DNA from: Balneolaceae bacterium
GTDB taxonomy: Bacteria > Bacteroidota > Rhodothermia > Balneolales > Balneolaceae
Length of the DNA stretch: 5,624 nt
Assembly: GCA_007127395.1 (NCBI GenBank)
Contig: SKZL01000174.1
Location: forward strand, 1-5,624
Direction: 5' to 3'
Positions 1 to 5,624 of the stretch are shown here, in pieces; within the stretch, counting starts at the first letter, position 1, and the number at the start of each line of letters is the position of its first letter. Position numbers and translations under genes: made by a program. The notes beneath the pieces were generated by a model. The model was given only the letters and a program-made list of their open reading frames with translations. It made no database searches and was not told where the DNA came from.

Positions 1-2
1 CT

Positions 3-1001
3 ATGGAGTGGTCGAACCCTGAATATTTCTGGCTGTTAACCTTGATACCACTTTTTGTGGCCTATTATCTCTGGATTAGATTATCAAAAAAGAGTGCATC
101 TCTGACTTTCTCTTCTGCTGTAGATCTGAAAAAACTTCCGGGAAATTACAGATCCCATCTCACCTGGCTCACACCAATTCTCTACAGCGGAGCTGCGATA
201 TTTATGATTGTTGCGCTTGCAAGGCCTCAACTGCAAAATGTTACCATTGAACAGGATGCTGAAGGGATAGACATCATGATCAGCATCGATATATCCTCCT
301 CAATGCTTGCTGAAGATCTAAAACCAAACCGACTCATCGCAGCCAAAGAGGTGGCCGCAGATTTTATCTCAAGAAGAACGACAGACAGGGTTGGAATCAA
401 TGTATTTGCCCGTGAAAGCTTCACAGTGGTTCCGCCAACGCTCGATCACAATCTGGTACAGCGATTGCTGGAAACCGTTGATTTGGGCATGGTGAGAGAC
501 GGAACCGCAATCGGAATGGGTATTGCTACCTCCATCAACCGCCTCAGAGACAGCGAAGCTGAAAGCAGAATTATCATTATGCTGACCGACGGAATGAACA
601 ATGCCGGTGAAATAGACCCGATAACATCCGGCGAAATGGCCGCAACACTTGGAATTCGAGTCTATACCGTGGGTATCGGTACCAGAGGCACTGCCCCTTT
701 CCCTATTGATGATCCTATTTTCGGAAGACGATATCAAAATATTCAGGTAGAGATTGATGAGGATATGCTGATTCAGATTGCTGAACTGACGGGTGGAAAC
801 TACTATAGGGCTACAGACCTGGACGAACTGAATGAGATTTATCGGGAGATAGACAGACTGGAACAAACAGTGATCGATGAAATCATCTATGTAGACTATC
901 TGGATCAATACCAGCGATATCTGATATATGGACTACTCCTGCTCCTTTTCGCGTTCTTTAACGAACGAATGATTACCAGATCTCCCCTGTTTTATTCCTG
1001 A
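3..1001 (+). CDS. BatA-like membrane-anchored VWA-domain protein
   Basis: 332-residue inner-membrane protein of the BatA/BatB (aerotolerance-type) VWA family; its exact role is unsettled, and these proteins usually sit in operons with a MoxR AAA+ ATPase and a DUF58 protein. Two N-terminal membrane helices are visible (about 8-25 and 55-73, the second ending in the family-typical ALARPQ). A VWA domain follows from about 88 to 280, and a third helix at about 306-320 precedes a short basic tail. The metal-ion site looks complete: D96-S98-S100, T168 in DGTAIG, and D196 in LTDG. The loop between helices 1 and 2 is basic (R26, K29, K30, K43, K44, R50), so the VWA domain is inferred to face the periplasm. 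The N-terminal NPEYFWLL resembles other family starts, which supports the ATG at base 3, but only two upstream bases are visible and an earlier start cannot be excluded. BatA versus BatB cannot be decided; mfd follows, not a second VWA gene. Confidence 0.9.
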   Translation: MEWSNPEYFWLLTLIPLFVAYYLWIRLSKKSASLTFSSAVDLKKLPGNYRSHLTWLTPILYSGAAIFMIVALARPQLQNVTIEQDAEGIDIMISIDISSSMLAEDLKPNRLIAAKEVAADFISRRTTDRVGINVFARESFTVVPPTLDHNLVQRLLETVDLGMVRDGTAIGMGIATSINRLRDSEAESRIIIMLTDGMNNAGEIDPITSGEMAATLGIRVYTVGIGTRGTAPFPIDDPIFGRRYQNIQVEIDEDMLIQIAELTGGNYYRATDLDELNEIYREIDRLEQTVIDEIIYVDYLDQYQRYLIYGLLLLLFAFFNERMITRSPLFYS

Positions 1002-1008
1002 TTGAACC

Positions 1009-1013
1009 GGAAG
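1009..1013 (+). promoter_or_regulatory. Weak ribosome-binding site of mfd
   Basis: GGAAG lies in the 19-base gap after the VWA stop codon, 7 bases before the ATG at 1021 and 10 before the second in-frame ATG at 1024. It is followed by a run of seven A. The match to a Shine-Dalgarno core is partial and either ATG could be used; the protein differs by one Met only. The short gap and absence of an obvious promoter suggest co-transcription with the VWA gene. Confidence 0.45.
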
Positions 1014-1020
1014 AAAAAAA

Positions 1021-4000
1021 ATGATGATAGAGACCCTCCAACAAGATATTCTAAAATCGATTCCTGTTGACAAACTAAAGATTCATCTTGAAAAGAATAA
1101 AAATGTGCAGATCAGAGGATTAATCGGTTCCTCGTCTCAATTTTTTTTCAATCAGCTGAATCAACAGGGGAAAACCCTTCTCTTTGTCACAAATGATTTT
1201 GAAAAAGCAGCTGCAACAGCCTCCGATTTTGAGCAGTTAGGCGCTCAGGAAGTCTACCTGTTCCCGCCAACCAGAACAAAACCCTATGACAAGGAAAAAA
1301 TTCTGGATATGTCAGTTCTTGTTCAACGATCAGAAGTTCTTGAAAAACTTAACGACGGCAAAGCTTCCATCGTTGTCTCATCCTCAGATGCCATCTTTGA
1401 GAAACTGGTGCCCTCAGAACAGTTCTATGAATCATCCGTCCATCTAAATAAAGGTGATGATTTTCCACCGGAAAAACTGGCCGAGGAGTTGGCATCACAG
1501 GGTTACCTCTCTGTCCGCTTCGTGGATGAACCCGGTGAATATGCCATTCGGGGCGGTATTTTTGATGTGTTTCCTTTTTCAGGTGAATATCCTGTCAGAA
1601 TTGAGTTTTTTGGTGATCAGATTGATTCCATCAGAGAGTTTGACCCAGACTCACAACGCAGTATCTCATTTTTGAATGAAACCCGCCTGGTGCCAAATGC
1701 AACACTTTCTGATGAGTCGGCAAGAGAGAGTATCATCTCCTATATGCCGACCGACACCATCATTGTTCTTGAAAATGCTGACCTGATTAGCAGTGAGATC
1801 CAAAAACTATTTACCAATGCGGAAGAGATCTACACCGCTGATCCGGATCATCAGGAGAATAAACCGATGCCTTCCGAACTCTATCTGACAGTTGATGAGT
1901 GGAACACTGCAATTGAAAATTTTGGCACTATAGTAATTGGTTCCTTCAATAATACGGTTGATAAAGCGGCTGAACTCTCTGTAAGCATGGCTCCTCATCC
2001 ACCCTTCAATGGAAGTTTTAAACGGATTAGGGAGTATATCTCCGAAATGACCGGAAAGGGGTATCAAACTCACATACTAACGGATCATGAAACACAGAAA
2101 GAGAGGTTTTTTGAACTTCTCGGTGAACCGACTGATAAGTTCAATTATCATGTGTGGATTCAAAATCTGCACGAAGGATTTGTATTAACTGACACCAAAA
2201 AGGTGATCCTGACAGATCATCAGATTTTTGACAGATACCACAGACCAAAAATCCGCAGAAAGAGAGTCAGAGGAGGAATCTCTTTTAAGGAACTTAAGGA
2301 TCTCAATATCGGTGATTTTGTGGTTCATGTGGATTACGGAATCGGTACATTTGCCGGATTCAAAAAAATTGAGGTGCGAAATTCTGTTCAGGAAGCTGCA
2401 GTCATTCGATATAAAGAGGACTCTATACTTTATGTGAATGTTTCAAGCCTTCATAAAATTCAGAAATATTCCGGTAAAGAGGGAAAAACACCCCGTATCA
2501 CGAAATTGGGATCCGGTGAGTGGGCACGAAAAAAAGAGAGTACCCGAAAGAAGGTTAAAGATATCGCCAGAGATCTGATTGAGCTCTATGCAAAAAGAAA
2601 AGCTCAGAGAGCTCTTCAATACGATCCTGACAATGCCTGGCAGACAGAAATGGAGGCTCGTTTCGAGTTTGAGGAGACCCCCGATCAAATGGAAGCAATT
2701 AAAGCTGTTAAACGGGATATGGAATCTTCTCAGCCGATGGACCGGCTTGTATGCGGTGACGTTGGTTTCGGTAAGACTGAAGTGGCTGTCAGAGCCGCAT
2801 TTAAAGCCGTCATGAACCAGAAACAGGTCGCCATTCTGGTTCCAACCACTATCCTTGCGGATCAGCACTTCAAGACATTTTCCAATCGCATGAAAGATTT
2901 TCCCGTGGAAGTAGAGGTGATATCCCGTTTCCGGTCCAAAGCAGAACAGACCAAAGTCCTGAAGCGGCTCAAAGAGGGCAAAGTGGATATTCTGATCGGA
3001 ACACACCGAATTGTCTCAGAAGATGTGAAATTTCAGGATTTGGGCCTGATGGTTATTGATGAAGAGCAACGTTTTGGTGTTGCCATGAAGGAGAAACTGA
3101 AAAAGTTTCGCGCTGCTGTCGATGTCCTTACCCTCACCGCAACACCCATACCCCGTACACTGCAATTTTCCCTGATGGGTGCAAGAGATCTCAGTATTAT
3201 AAATACGCCTCCGCTAAATCGTCAGCCCGTCTATACCGAAATTCATAGCTTTGATGCCGAACTGATCCGGGATGCCATTGTTCAGGAGGTTACCCGTGGC
3301 GGACAGGTATTTTTCATTCACAATCGGGTCAAAGATATTGAGGGAGTAGCTGAAATGATTCGTGAACTCGCTCCCGATATCAGAGTGAGGCATGCTCACG
3401 GACAGATGACAGCATCCTCCCTGGAGAAGATCATACAGGATTTTTATCTCAATAAATTTGAGGTTTTGGTCTCAACCAACATCGTTGAGAATGGTATCGA
3501 CATCGCAAATGCCAACACGATTATCATCAACAATGCAAACCAGTTTGGCCTATCTGAATTACATCAGCTCAGAGGCAGAGTGGGACGTTCCAACAGAAAA
3601 GCCTACTGCTATCTGATCTCACCTCAATTGAGTAATATGACCCCGGAGGCCAGAAAAAGGCTTACAGCACTGGAAGAGTTTTCTGACCTGGGGTCAGGAT
3701 TCAATATTGCGATGCGCGACCTCGATATCCGGGGTGCAGGCGATATTCTGGGAGCAGAACAGAGTGGTTATATATCAGATATCGGATTTGAACTCTACAC
3801 AAAAATACTTGATGATGCCGTCAGAGAACTGAAGGAGAGTGAGTTTAGTACCCTCTTTACAGATGAGAAAACTCAAATGCACTATCCGGATACAAAAGTA
3901 GAGTTTGATGAATCTGCATACCTGGAGAACAGTTACATCCAGGATAACGTAGAGAGATTGAATCTCTACAGAAAATTATCAGAAGCTGTTTCATACGATC

Positions 4001-4374
4001 AGATCACTGAGTGGGCTAATGAACTGAGAGATCGTTTCGGTGAAATCCCGGAGAGTGGCCGGAATCTGATCAAAGCAGCTAAAGTCAAACTTTTGGCATC
4101 CAGACTCTACTTCACCAAAGTGACTGTCCGAGCTGATCGGGCTTGGCTTGTCTGCCCTTCTAATGACTCTGAATTGGGTACATATTTCTATGAAAGCGGA
4201 CTCTTCCAGCTCTTCCTGAAAACCATTGATGATAACAGCAAACATCCGGGACAGATTGTTCAAAAGAATGATACTGTTACATTTGTGATCCAAAACATCA
4301 GCAATATGGATGCCCTGATTCAACTCCTGGAATCACTGCAACCGGTTGAAAAATCAGTGGAGATTACCGCATGA
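1021..4374 (+). CDS. mfd: Transcription-repair coupling factor Mfd
   Basis: 1117-residue SF2 translocase, close to the usual family length. Mfd binds RNA polymerase stalled at DNA lesions, pushes it off and recruits UvrA for nucleotide excision repair. The N-terminal UvrB-like module (about 1-210) has a degenerate P-loop without lysine (GLIGSSSQ, 33-40) and the UvrA-binding block around DEPGEYAIRGG (169-179) and RIEFFGDQIDSI (193-204). The RNA polymerase-interacting, CarD-like domain spans about 428-490 (VVHVDYGIG, ILYVNVSSLH). The motor follows: FEFEETPDQ (548-556), Walker A GDVGFGKT (579-586, K585), DEEQ (680-683), TATPIPRT (706-713), IVENGIDI (821-828) and QLRGRVGRS (849-857). The TRG motif at about 880-926 keeps R880, R904 and Q914, which by my alignment from memory match E. 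coli R929, R953 and Q963. The C-terminal D7 domain (about 960-1117) contains ELRDRFGEIPE (1001-1011). No motif is missing. It overlaps the next gene by ATGA. Confidence 0.98.
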   Translation: MMIETLQQDILKSIPVDKLKIHLEKNKNVQIRGLIGSSSQFFFNQLNQQGKTLLFVTNDFEKAAATASDFEQLGAQEVYLFPPTRTKPYDKEKILDMSVLVQRSEVLEKLNDGKASIVVSSSDAIFEKLVPSEQFYESSVHLNKGDDFPPEKLAEELASQGYLSVRFVDEPGEYAIRGGIFDVFPFSGEYPVRIEFFGDQIDSIREFDPDSQRSISFLNETRLVPNATLSDESARESIISYMPTDTIIVLENADLISSEIQKLFTNAEEIYTADPDHQENKPMPSELYLTVDEWNTAIENFGTIVIGSFNNTVDKAAELSVSMAPHPPFNGSFKRIREYISEMTGKGYQTHILTDHETQKERFFELLGEPTDKFNYHVWIQNLHEGFVLTDTKKVILTDHQIFDRYHRPKIRRKRVRGGISFKELKDLNIGDFVVHVDYGIGTFAGFKKIEVRNSVQEAAVIRYKEDSILYVNVSSLHKIQKYSGKEGKTPRITKLGSGEWARKKESTRKKVKDIARDLIELYAKRKAQRALQYDPDNAWQTEMEARFEFEETPDQMEAIKAVKRDMESSQPMDRLVCGDVGFGKTEVAVRAAFKAVMNQKQVAILVPTTILADQHFKTFSNRMKDFPVEVEVISRFRSKAEQTKVLKRLKEGKVDILIGTHRIVSEDVKFQDLGLMVIDEEQRFGVAMKEKLKKFRAAVDVLTLTATPIPRTLQFSLMGARDLSIINTPPLNRQPVYTEIHSFDAELIRDAIVQEVTRGGQVFFIHNRVKDIEGVAEMIRELAPDIRVRHAHGQMTASSLEKIIQDFYLNKFEVLVSTNIVENGIDIANANTIIINNANQFGLSELHQLRGRVGRSNRKAYCYLISPQLSNMTPEARKRLTALEEFSDLGSGFNIAMRDLDIRGAGDILGAEQSGYISDIGFELYTKILDDAVRELKESEFSTLFTDEKTQMHYPDTKVEFDESAYLENSYIQDNVERLNLYRKLSEAVSYDQITEWANELRDRFGEIPESGRNLIKAAKVKLLASRLYFTKVTVRADRAWLVCPSNDSELGTYFYESGLFQLFLKTIDDNSKHPGQIVQKNDTVTFVIQNISNMDALIQLLESLQPVEKSVEITA
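4359..4362 (+). promoter_or_regulatory. Ribosome-binding site inside the end of mfd
   Basis: GGAG, within GTGGAG, lies 8 bases before the ATG at 4371 and inside the last codons of mfd. It supports that ATG as the start of the downstream synthase. With the ATGA stop/start overlap it indicates translational coupling, by termination-reinitiation, of the synthase to mfd. Confidence 0.65.
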
Positions 4375-5306
4375 AGATCGACCTCAGCAAAGCAGTCTGT
4401 ATCATTCAATCCGGCCATGTCGTAGGTATACCTACCGAAACCGTATATGGCCTCGCAGCAGATGCTTTTAACCTTGATGCTGTTGAAAAAACCTTCCGGT
4501 TAAAGGGCCGTCCATCCGACAATCCGCTCATTGTCCACATCTGCTCAACGGATCAGTTAAAAATGCTTGCCATTGATATTCCGGAGAGTGCCTATCAAAT
4601 TGCAGAACAGTTCTGGCCGGGGCCGTTAACTCTGGTACTGAACAAAAATCACCGGGTTCCTGATGTGGTTACGGGTGGATTAAAAACCGTAGCCGTCAGA
4701 ATGCCGGATCACCCTTTAACTCTTGAACTGATCCGCCAAACAGGACCGCTGACCGCTCCCAGTGGAAACAGATCAGGCCAGCCCAGCCCTACTAAAGCTT
4801 CCCATCTACATGAAGATTACAAAGGAGAATTGCCTGTCCTCGATGGAGGTATAAGCACAATCGGACTTGAATCTACAGTGTTGGATCTCACACTGTCACC
4901 ACCCGCTATTTTAAGGCCCGGAGCAATTGATCCTGCAGAAATTTTCAGAAAAACCGGTATACAGGTCACACAAATATCATCTGGAAGCAGTGCCTCATTG
5001 AAGAGTCCCGGCACACGATACACTCACTACAAACCCAACGCAATTGTGGAGTGGATCGATACCATACCGGCAACCTTCCTCCCTGATATCTATTATATCT
5101 ACCACACTATGAACCCAGGAATCAAAAAAAGGAATGTAATTTCATATCAGGGTAATTTTGAGAAACTGGCACAAAATCTCTACGATCATTTCAGAACCGC
5201 TGATCATCTATCCTATCGAAAAGTTCAGATTGAATGTCTGCCACCTTCCGAAAAGAGTCATCTCATAGGGGCTCTTTCTGATCGCATCTCCAAAGCCATC
5301 GGCTAA
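4371..5306 (+). CDS. sua5: Sua5-type L-threonylcarbamoyladenylate synthase
   Basis: 311-residue cytoplasmic enzyme (Sua5/YwlC, also called TsaC2). It condenses L-threonine, bicarbonate and ATP to threonylcarbamoyl-AMP, which the TsaB/TsaD/TsaE machinery transfers to A37 of ANN-decoding tRNAs (t6A). The YrdC domain covers about 1-195 with GIPTETVYGLAADA (19-32), KGRPSDNPLIVH (45-56), FWPGPLTLVL, VAVRMPDHP (107-115), APSGNRSGQPSPT (129-141) and LESTVLDL...ILRPG (166-184). K45/R47 and S131/N133 fit the family's KxR...SxN substrate-pocket pattern. A conserved Sua5 linker, SPGTRYTHYKP (212-222), leads into a C-terminal Sua5 domain (about 223-311), which separates it from the short single-domain TsaC/YrdC form. 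From memory, characterised Sua5 proteins run nearer 340-350 residues, so the C-terminal domain is on the short side, but no truncation is apparent. The ATG overlaps the mfd stop and has GGAG 8 bases upstream. No gene for TsaB, TsaD or TsaE is in view. Confidence 0.96.
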   Translation: MKIDLSKAVCIIQSGHVVGIPTETVYGLAADAFNLDAVEKTFRLKGRPSDNPLIVHICSTDQLKMLAIDIPESAYQIAEQFWPGPLTLVLNKNHRVPDVVTGGLKTVAVRMPDHPLTLELIRQTGPLTAPSGNRSGQPSPTKASHLHEDYKGELPVLDGGISTIGLESTVLDLTLSPPAILRPGAIDPAEIFRKTGIQVTQISSGSSASLKSPGTRYTHYKPNAIVEWIDTIPATFLPDIYYIYHTMNPGIKKRNVISYQGNFEKLAQNLYDHFRTADHLSYRKVQIECLPPSEKSHLIGALSDRISKAIG

Positions 5307-5352
5307 AAGACATTCCACCTGGAGTTCATCTCATTTGACATATCTCATACCT

Positions 5353-5388
5353 GGCTCACAGATTGACCATTTCACTCTCAAGTGAGCC
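5353..5388. repeat. Perfect 7-bp inverted repeat GGCTCAC / GTGAGCC
   Basis: GGCTCAC (5353-5359) pairs exactly with GTGAGCC (5382-5388) across a 22-base loop, beginning 46 bases after the synthase stop codon. The right arm can instead pair locally: TCACT (5372-5376) with AGTGA (5381-5385) around a 4-base loop, optionally enclosed by ACCAT (5366-5370) with ATGGT (5395-5399). The two folds exclude each other. No T-run follows directly, so this is not a classical intrinsic terminator alone; it may protect the 3' end of the mRNA or be part of a larger terminator. Confidence 0.5.
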
Positions 5389-5396
5389 GAAAATAT

Positions 5397-5416
5397 GGTG
5401 AGGCAGACTCATTTTT
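5397..5416 (+). terminator. Candidate weak intrinsic terminator of the operon
   Basis: TGAG (5399-5402) pairs with CTCA (5408-5411) around a 5-base loop. Two G-T wobbles (5397-5398 with 5412-5413) could extend the stem, and five T (5412-5416) follow the Watson-Crick stem. A competing fold pairs GTGAG (5398-5402) with CTCAC (5418-5422), followed two bases later by five T (5425-5429). Both stems are short, so termination might need Rho or the hairpin just upstream. Position, about 90 bases after the last gene, is the main support. Confidence 0.35.
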
Positions 5417-5421
5417 ACTCA
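5411..5421 (+). repeat. Direct repeat A, copy 1 (ATTTTTACTCA)
   Basis: Exact 11-base match to 5518-5528. This copy also supplies the T-run and CTCA arm of the candidate terminator, so it may be structural and not a protein-binding site. Confidence 0.5.
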
Positions 5422-5487
5422 CAATTTTTCCTTTAAAATGCTTAAATCGCTTATTTCTGACACCGTTTTAAAAAAAATTATTTAATG

Positions 5488-5497
5488 CTAAACGATT
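5488..5497 (+). repeat. Direct repeat B, copy 1 (CTAAACGATT)
   Basis: Exact 10-base match to 5556-5565, start-to-start distance 68 bases. Similarity continues loosely after both copies, since each is followed within a few bases by TGTA and then a TGA-containing stretch. Confidence 0.5.
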
Positions 5498-5517
5498 ATT
5501 GTAGAATGAGATAACCA

Positions 5518-5528
5518 ATTTTTACTCA
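5518..5528 (+). repeat. Direct repeat A, copy 2 (ATTTTTACTCA)
   Basis: Exact 11-base match to 5411-5421. It precedes copy 2 of repeat B by 27 bases, whereas the first A-B pair is separated by 66 bases. Confidence 0.5.
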
Positions 5529-5543
5529 GTTCGACGGAAAAAT

Positions 5544-5572
5544 TTTACGAAAAAACTAAACGATTGTATGAT
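5544..5572 (+). promoter_or_regulatory. Weak sigma-70-like promoter candidate
   Basis: TTTACG (5544-5549, 4 of 6 to TTGACA) is separated by 17 bases from TATGAT (5567-5572, 5 of 6 to TATAAT), with A/T tracts upstream. It would drive rightward transcription out of the window. In A/T-rich DNA such matches arise often by chance, and a Bacteroidota-type -7 element (TAnnTTTG) is not seen here, so support is low. Confidence 0.25.
5556..5565 (+). repeat. Direct repeat B, copy 2 (CTAAACGATT)
   Basis: Exact 10-base match to 5488-5497. It lies in the spacer of the weak promoter-like sequence at 5544-5572, directly upstream of the -10-like hexamer, a position typical of an operator if the promoter is real. 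Confidence 0.5.
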
Positions 5573-5624
5573 CTCCCTGTGTTTAAGAAGCGTATTCAAG
5601 AAACATAAATTATTAAAACCCCTA

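Larger units (their letters stand above)
5307..5624. other. Non-coding region after the operon, no supported gene
   Basis: This 318-base stretch holds no gene I can support. By hand count the part up to about 5430 is about 40% GC and rich in CTCA/TGAG inverted repeats, consistent with a transcript end. The part from about 5431 to the edge is about 28% GC with A/T tracts, including eight A at 5470-5477 and the palindromes TTTTAAAA (5466-5473) and AAAATTTT (5539-5546). It also carries two pairs of short direct repeats and a weak promoter-like sequence. The composition suggests a terminator zone followed by the promoter region of a gene beyond the right edge. I see no tRNA-like cloverleaf or known riboswitch core. 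Confidence 0.75.

Noticed and set aside
369..908. 179-codon open frame on the minus strand inside the VWA gene
   Set aside because: It lies wholly antisense to a gene with a complete VWA domain. Its translation is rich in Ser, His, Cys and Asn without recognisable domains, as expected from a shadow frame.
2443..3006. 187-codon open frame on the minus strand inside mfd
   Set aside because: It is antisense to the Mfd motor domain, whose motifs are all intact, and has no recognisable domain.
5335..5340. Perfect TTGACA hexamer as a -35 element
   Set aside because: Bases at 17 +/- 1 spacing (around 5358-5363, ACAGAT) do not resemble a -10 box, and it sits between the synthase gene and the hairpin cluster.
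5356..5422. Two tiny minus-strand frames: GTG at 5422 (14 residues, AGGA-like site 6 bases upstream) and ATG at 5412 (18 residues)
   Set aside because: They are too short, overlap the hairpin cluster and have no family resemblance. The good spacing of the GTG start is noted but is not enough to call a leader peptide.
5522..5623. Open frame on the minus strand entering from the right edge, 33 codons then TAA
   Set aside because: It could be the end of a convergent gene, but the length is within chance. The Phe/Lys/Arg-rich translation resembles translated A/T tracts, and no domain is recognisable.
5568..5624. ATG-started frame running off the right edge (19 codons, beginning MISLCLRS)
   Set aside because: There is no Shine-Dalgarno sequence, no recognised similarity, and the ATG overlaps the -10-like hexamer TATGAT. 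It could be the start of a downstream gene, but the window cannot show it.
1..5624. Search for CRISPR arrays, insertion sequences, tRNA/rRNA genes, toxin-antitoxin pairs or defence genes
   Set aside because: No regularly spaced repeats, transposase motifs, cloverleaf or additional coding regions were seen. All recognisable genes are conserved chromosomal types with intact motifs.

Overview
The window reads as a chromosomal segment from a free-living bacterium. The most likely group is Bacteroidota/Balneolota (FCB). The grounds are a BatA-type membrane VWA protein, moderate GC in the genes, and only short Shine-Dalgarno-like signals. This placement is an inference from protein style, not from a database comparison. 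All three recognisable genes lie on the + strand and are packed like an operon that began before the left edge.

Region 1 (3-1001) encodes a BatA-like integral membrane protein with a complete von Willebrand factor A metal-ion site. A 19-base gap leads to region 2 (1021-4374), a full-length Mfd transcription-repair coupling factor with all expected modules. Region 3 (4371-5306) overlaps the mfd stop codon by four bases (ATGA) and encodes a Sua5-type L-threonylcarbamoyladenylate synthase, which makes the activated intermediate for t6A37 in tRNA. The spacing indicates that mfd and the synthase gene are translationally coupled and that the VWA gene is probably on the same transcript. The three products act in different processes (envelope/stress, transcription-coupled DNA repair, tRNA modification). 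They look like housekeeping and stress genes sharing a transcript, not one pathway.

Region 4 (5307-5624) has no supported gene. Its first part (about 5307-5430, roughly 40% GC by hand count) is full of CTCA/TGAG inverted repeats that can form competing hairpins and probably mark the end of the transcript. Its second part (about 5431-5624, roughly 28% GC) is A/T-tract rich. It carries two pairs of short direct repeats in the same order and a weak promoter-like sequence, as expected upstream of a gene beyond the right edge.

I found no mobile element, CRISPR array, rRNA or tRNA, and no convincing new multi-gene system. The parts most worth a second look are the repeat architecture of the 3' intergenic region and the linkage of a lone BatA-like gene to mfd and sua5.
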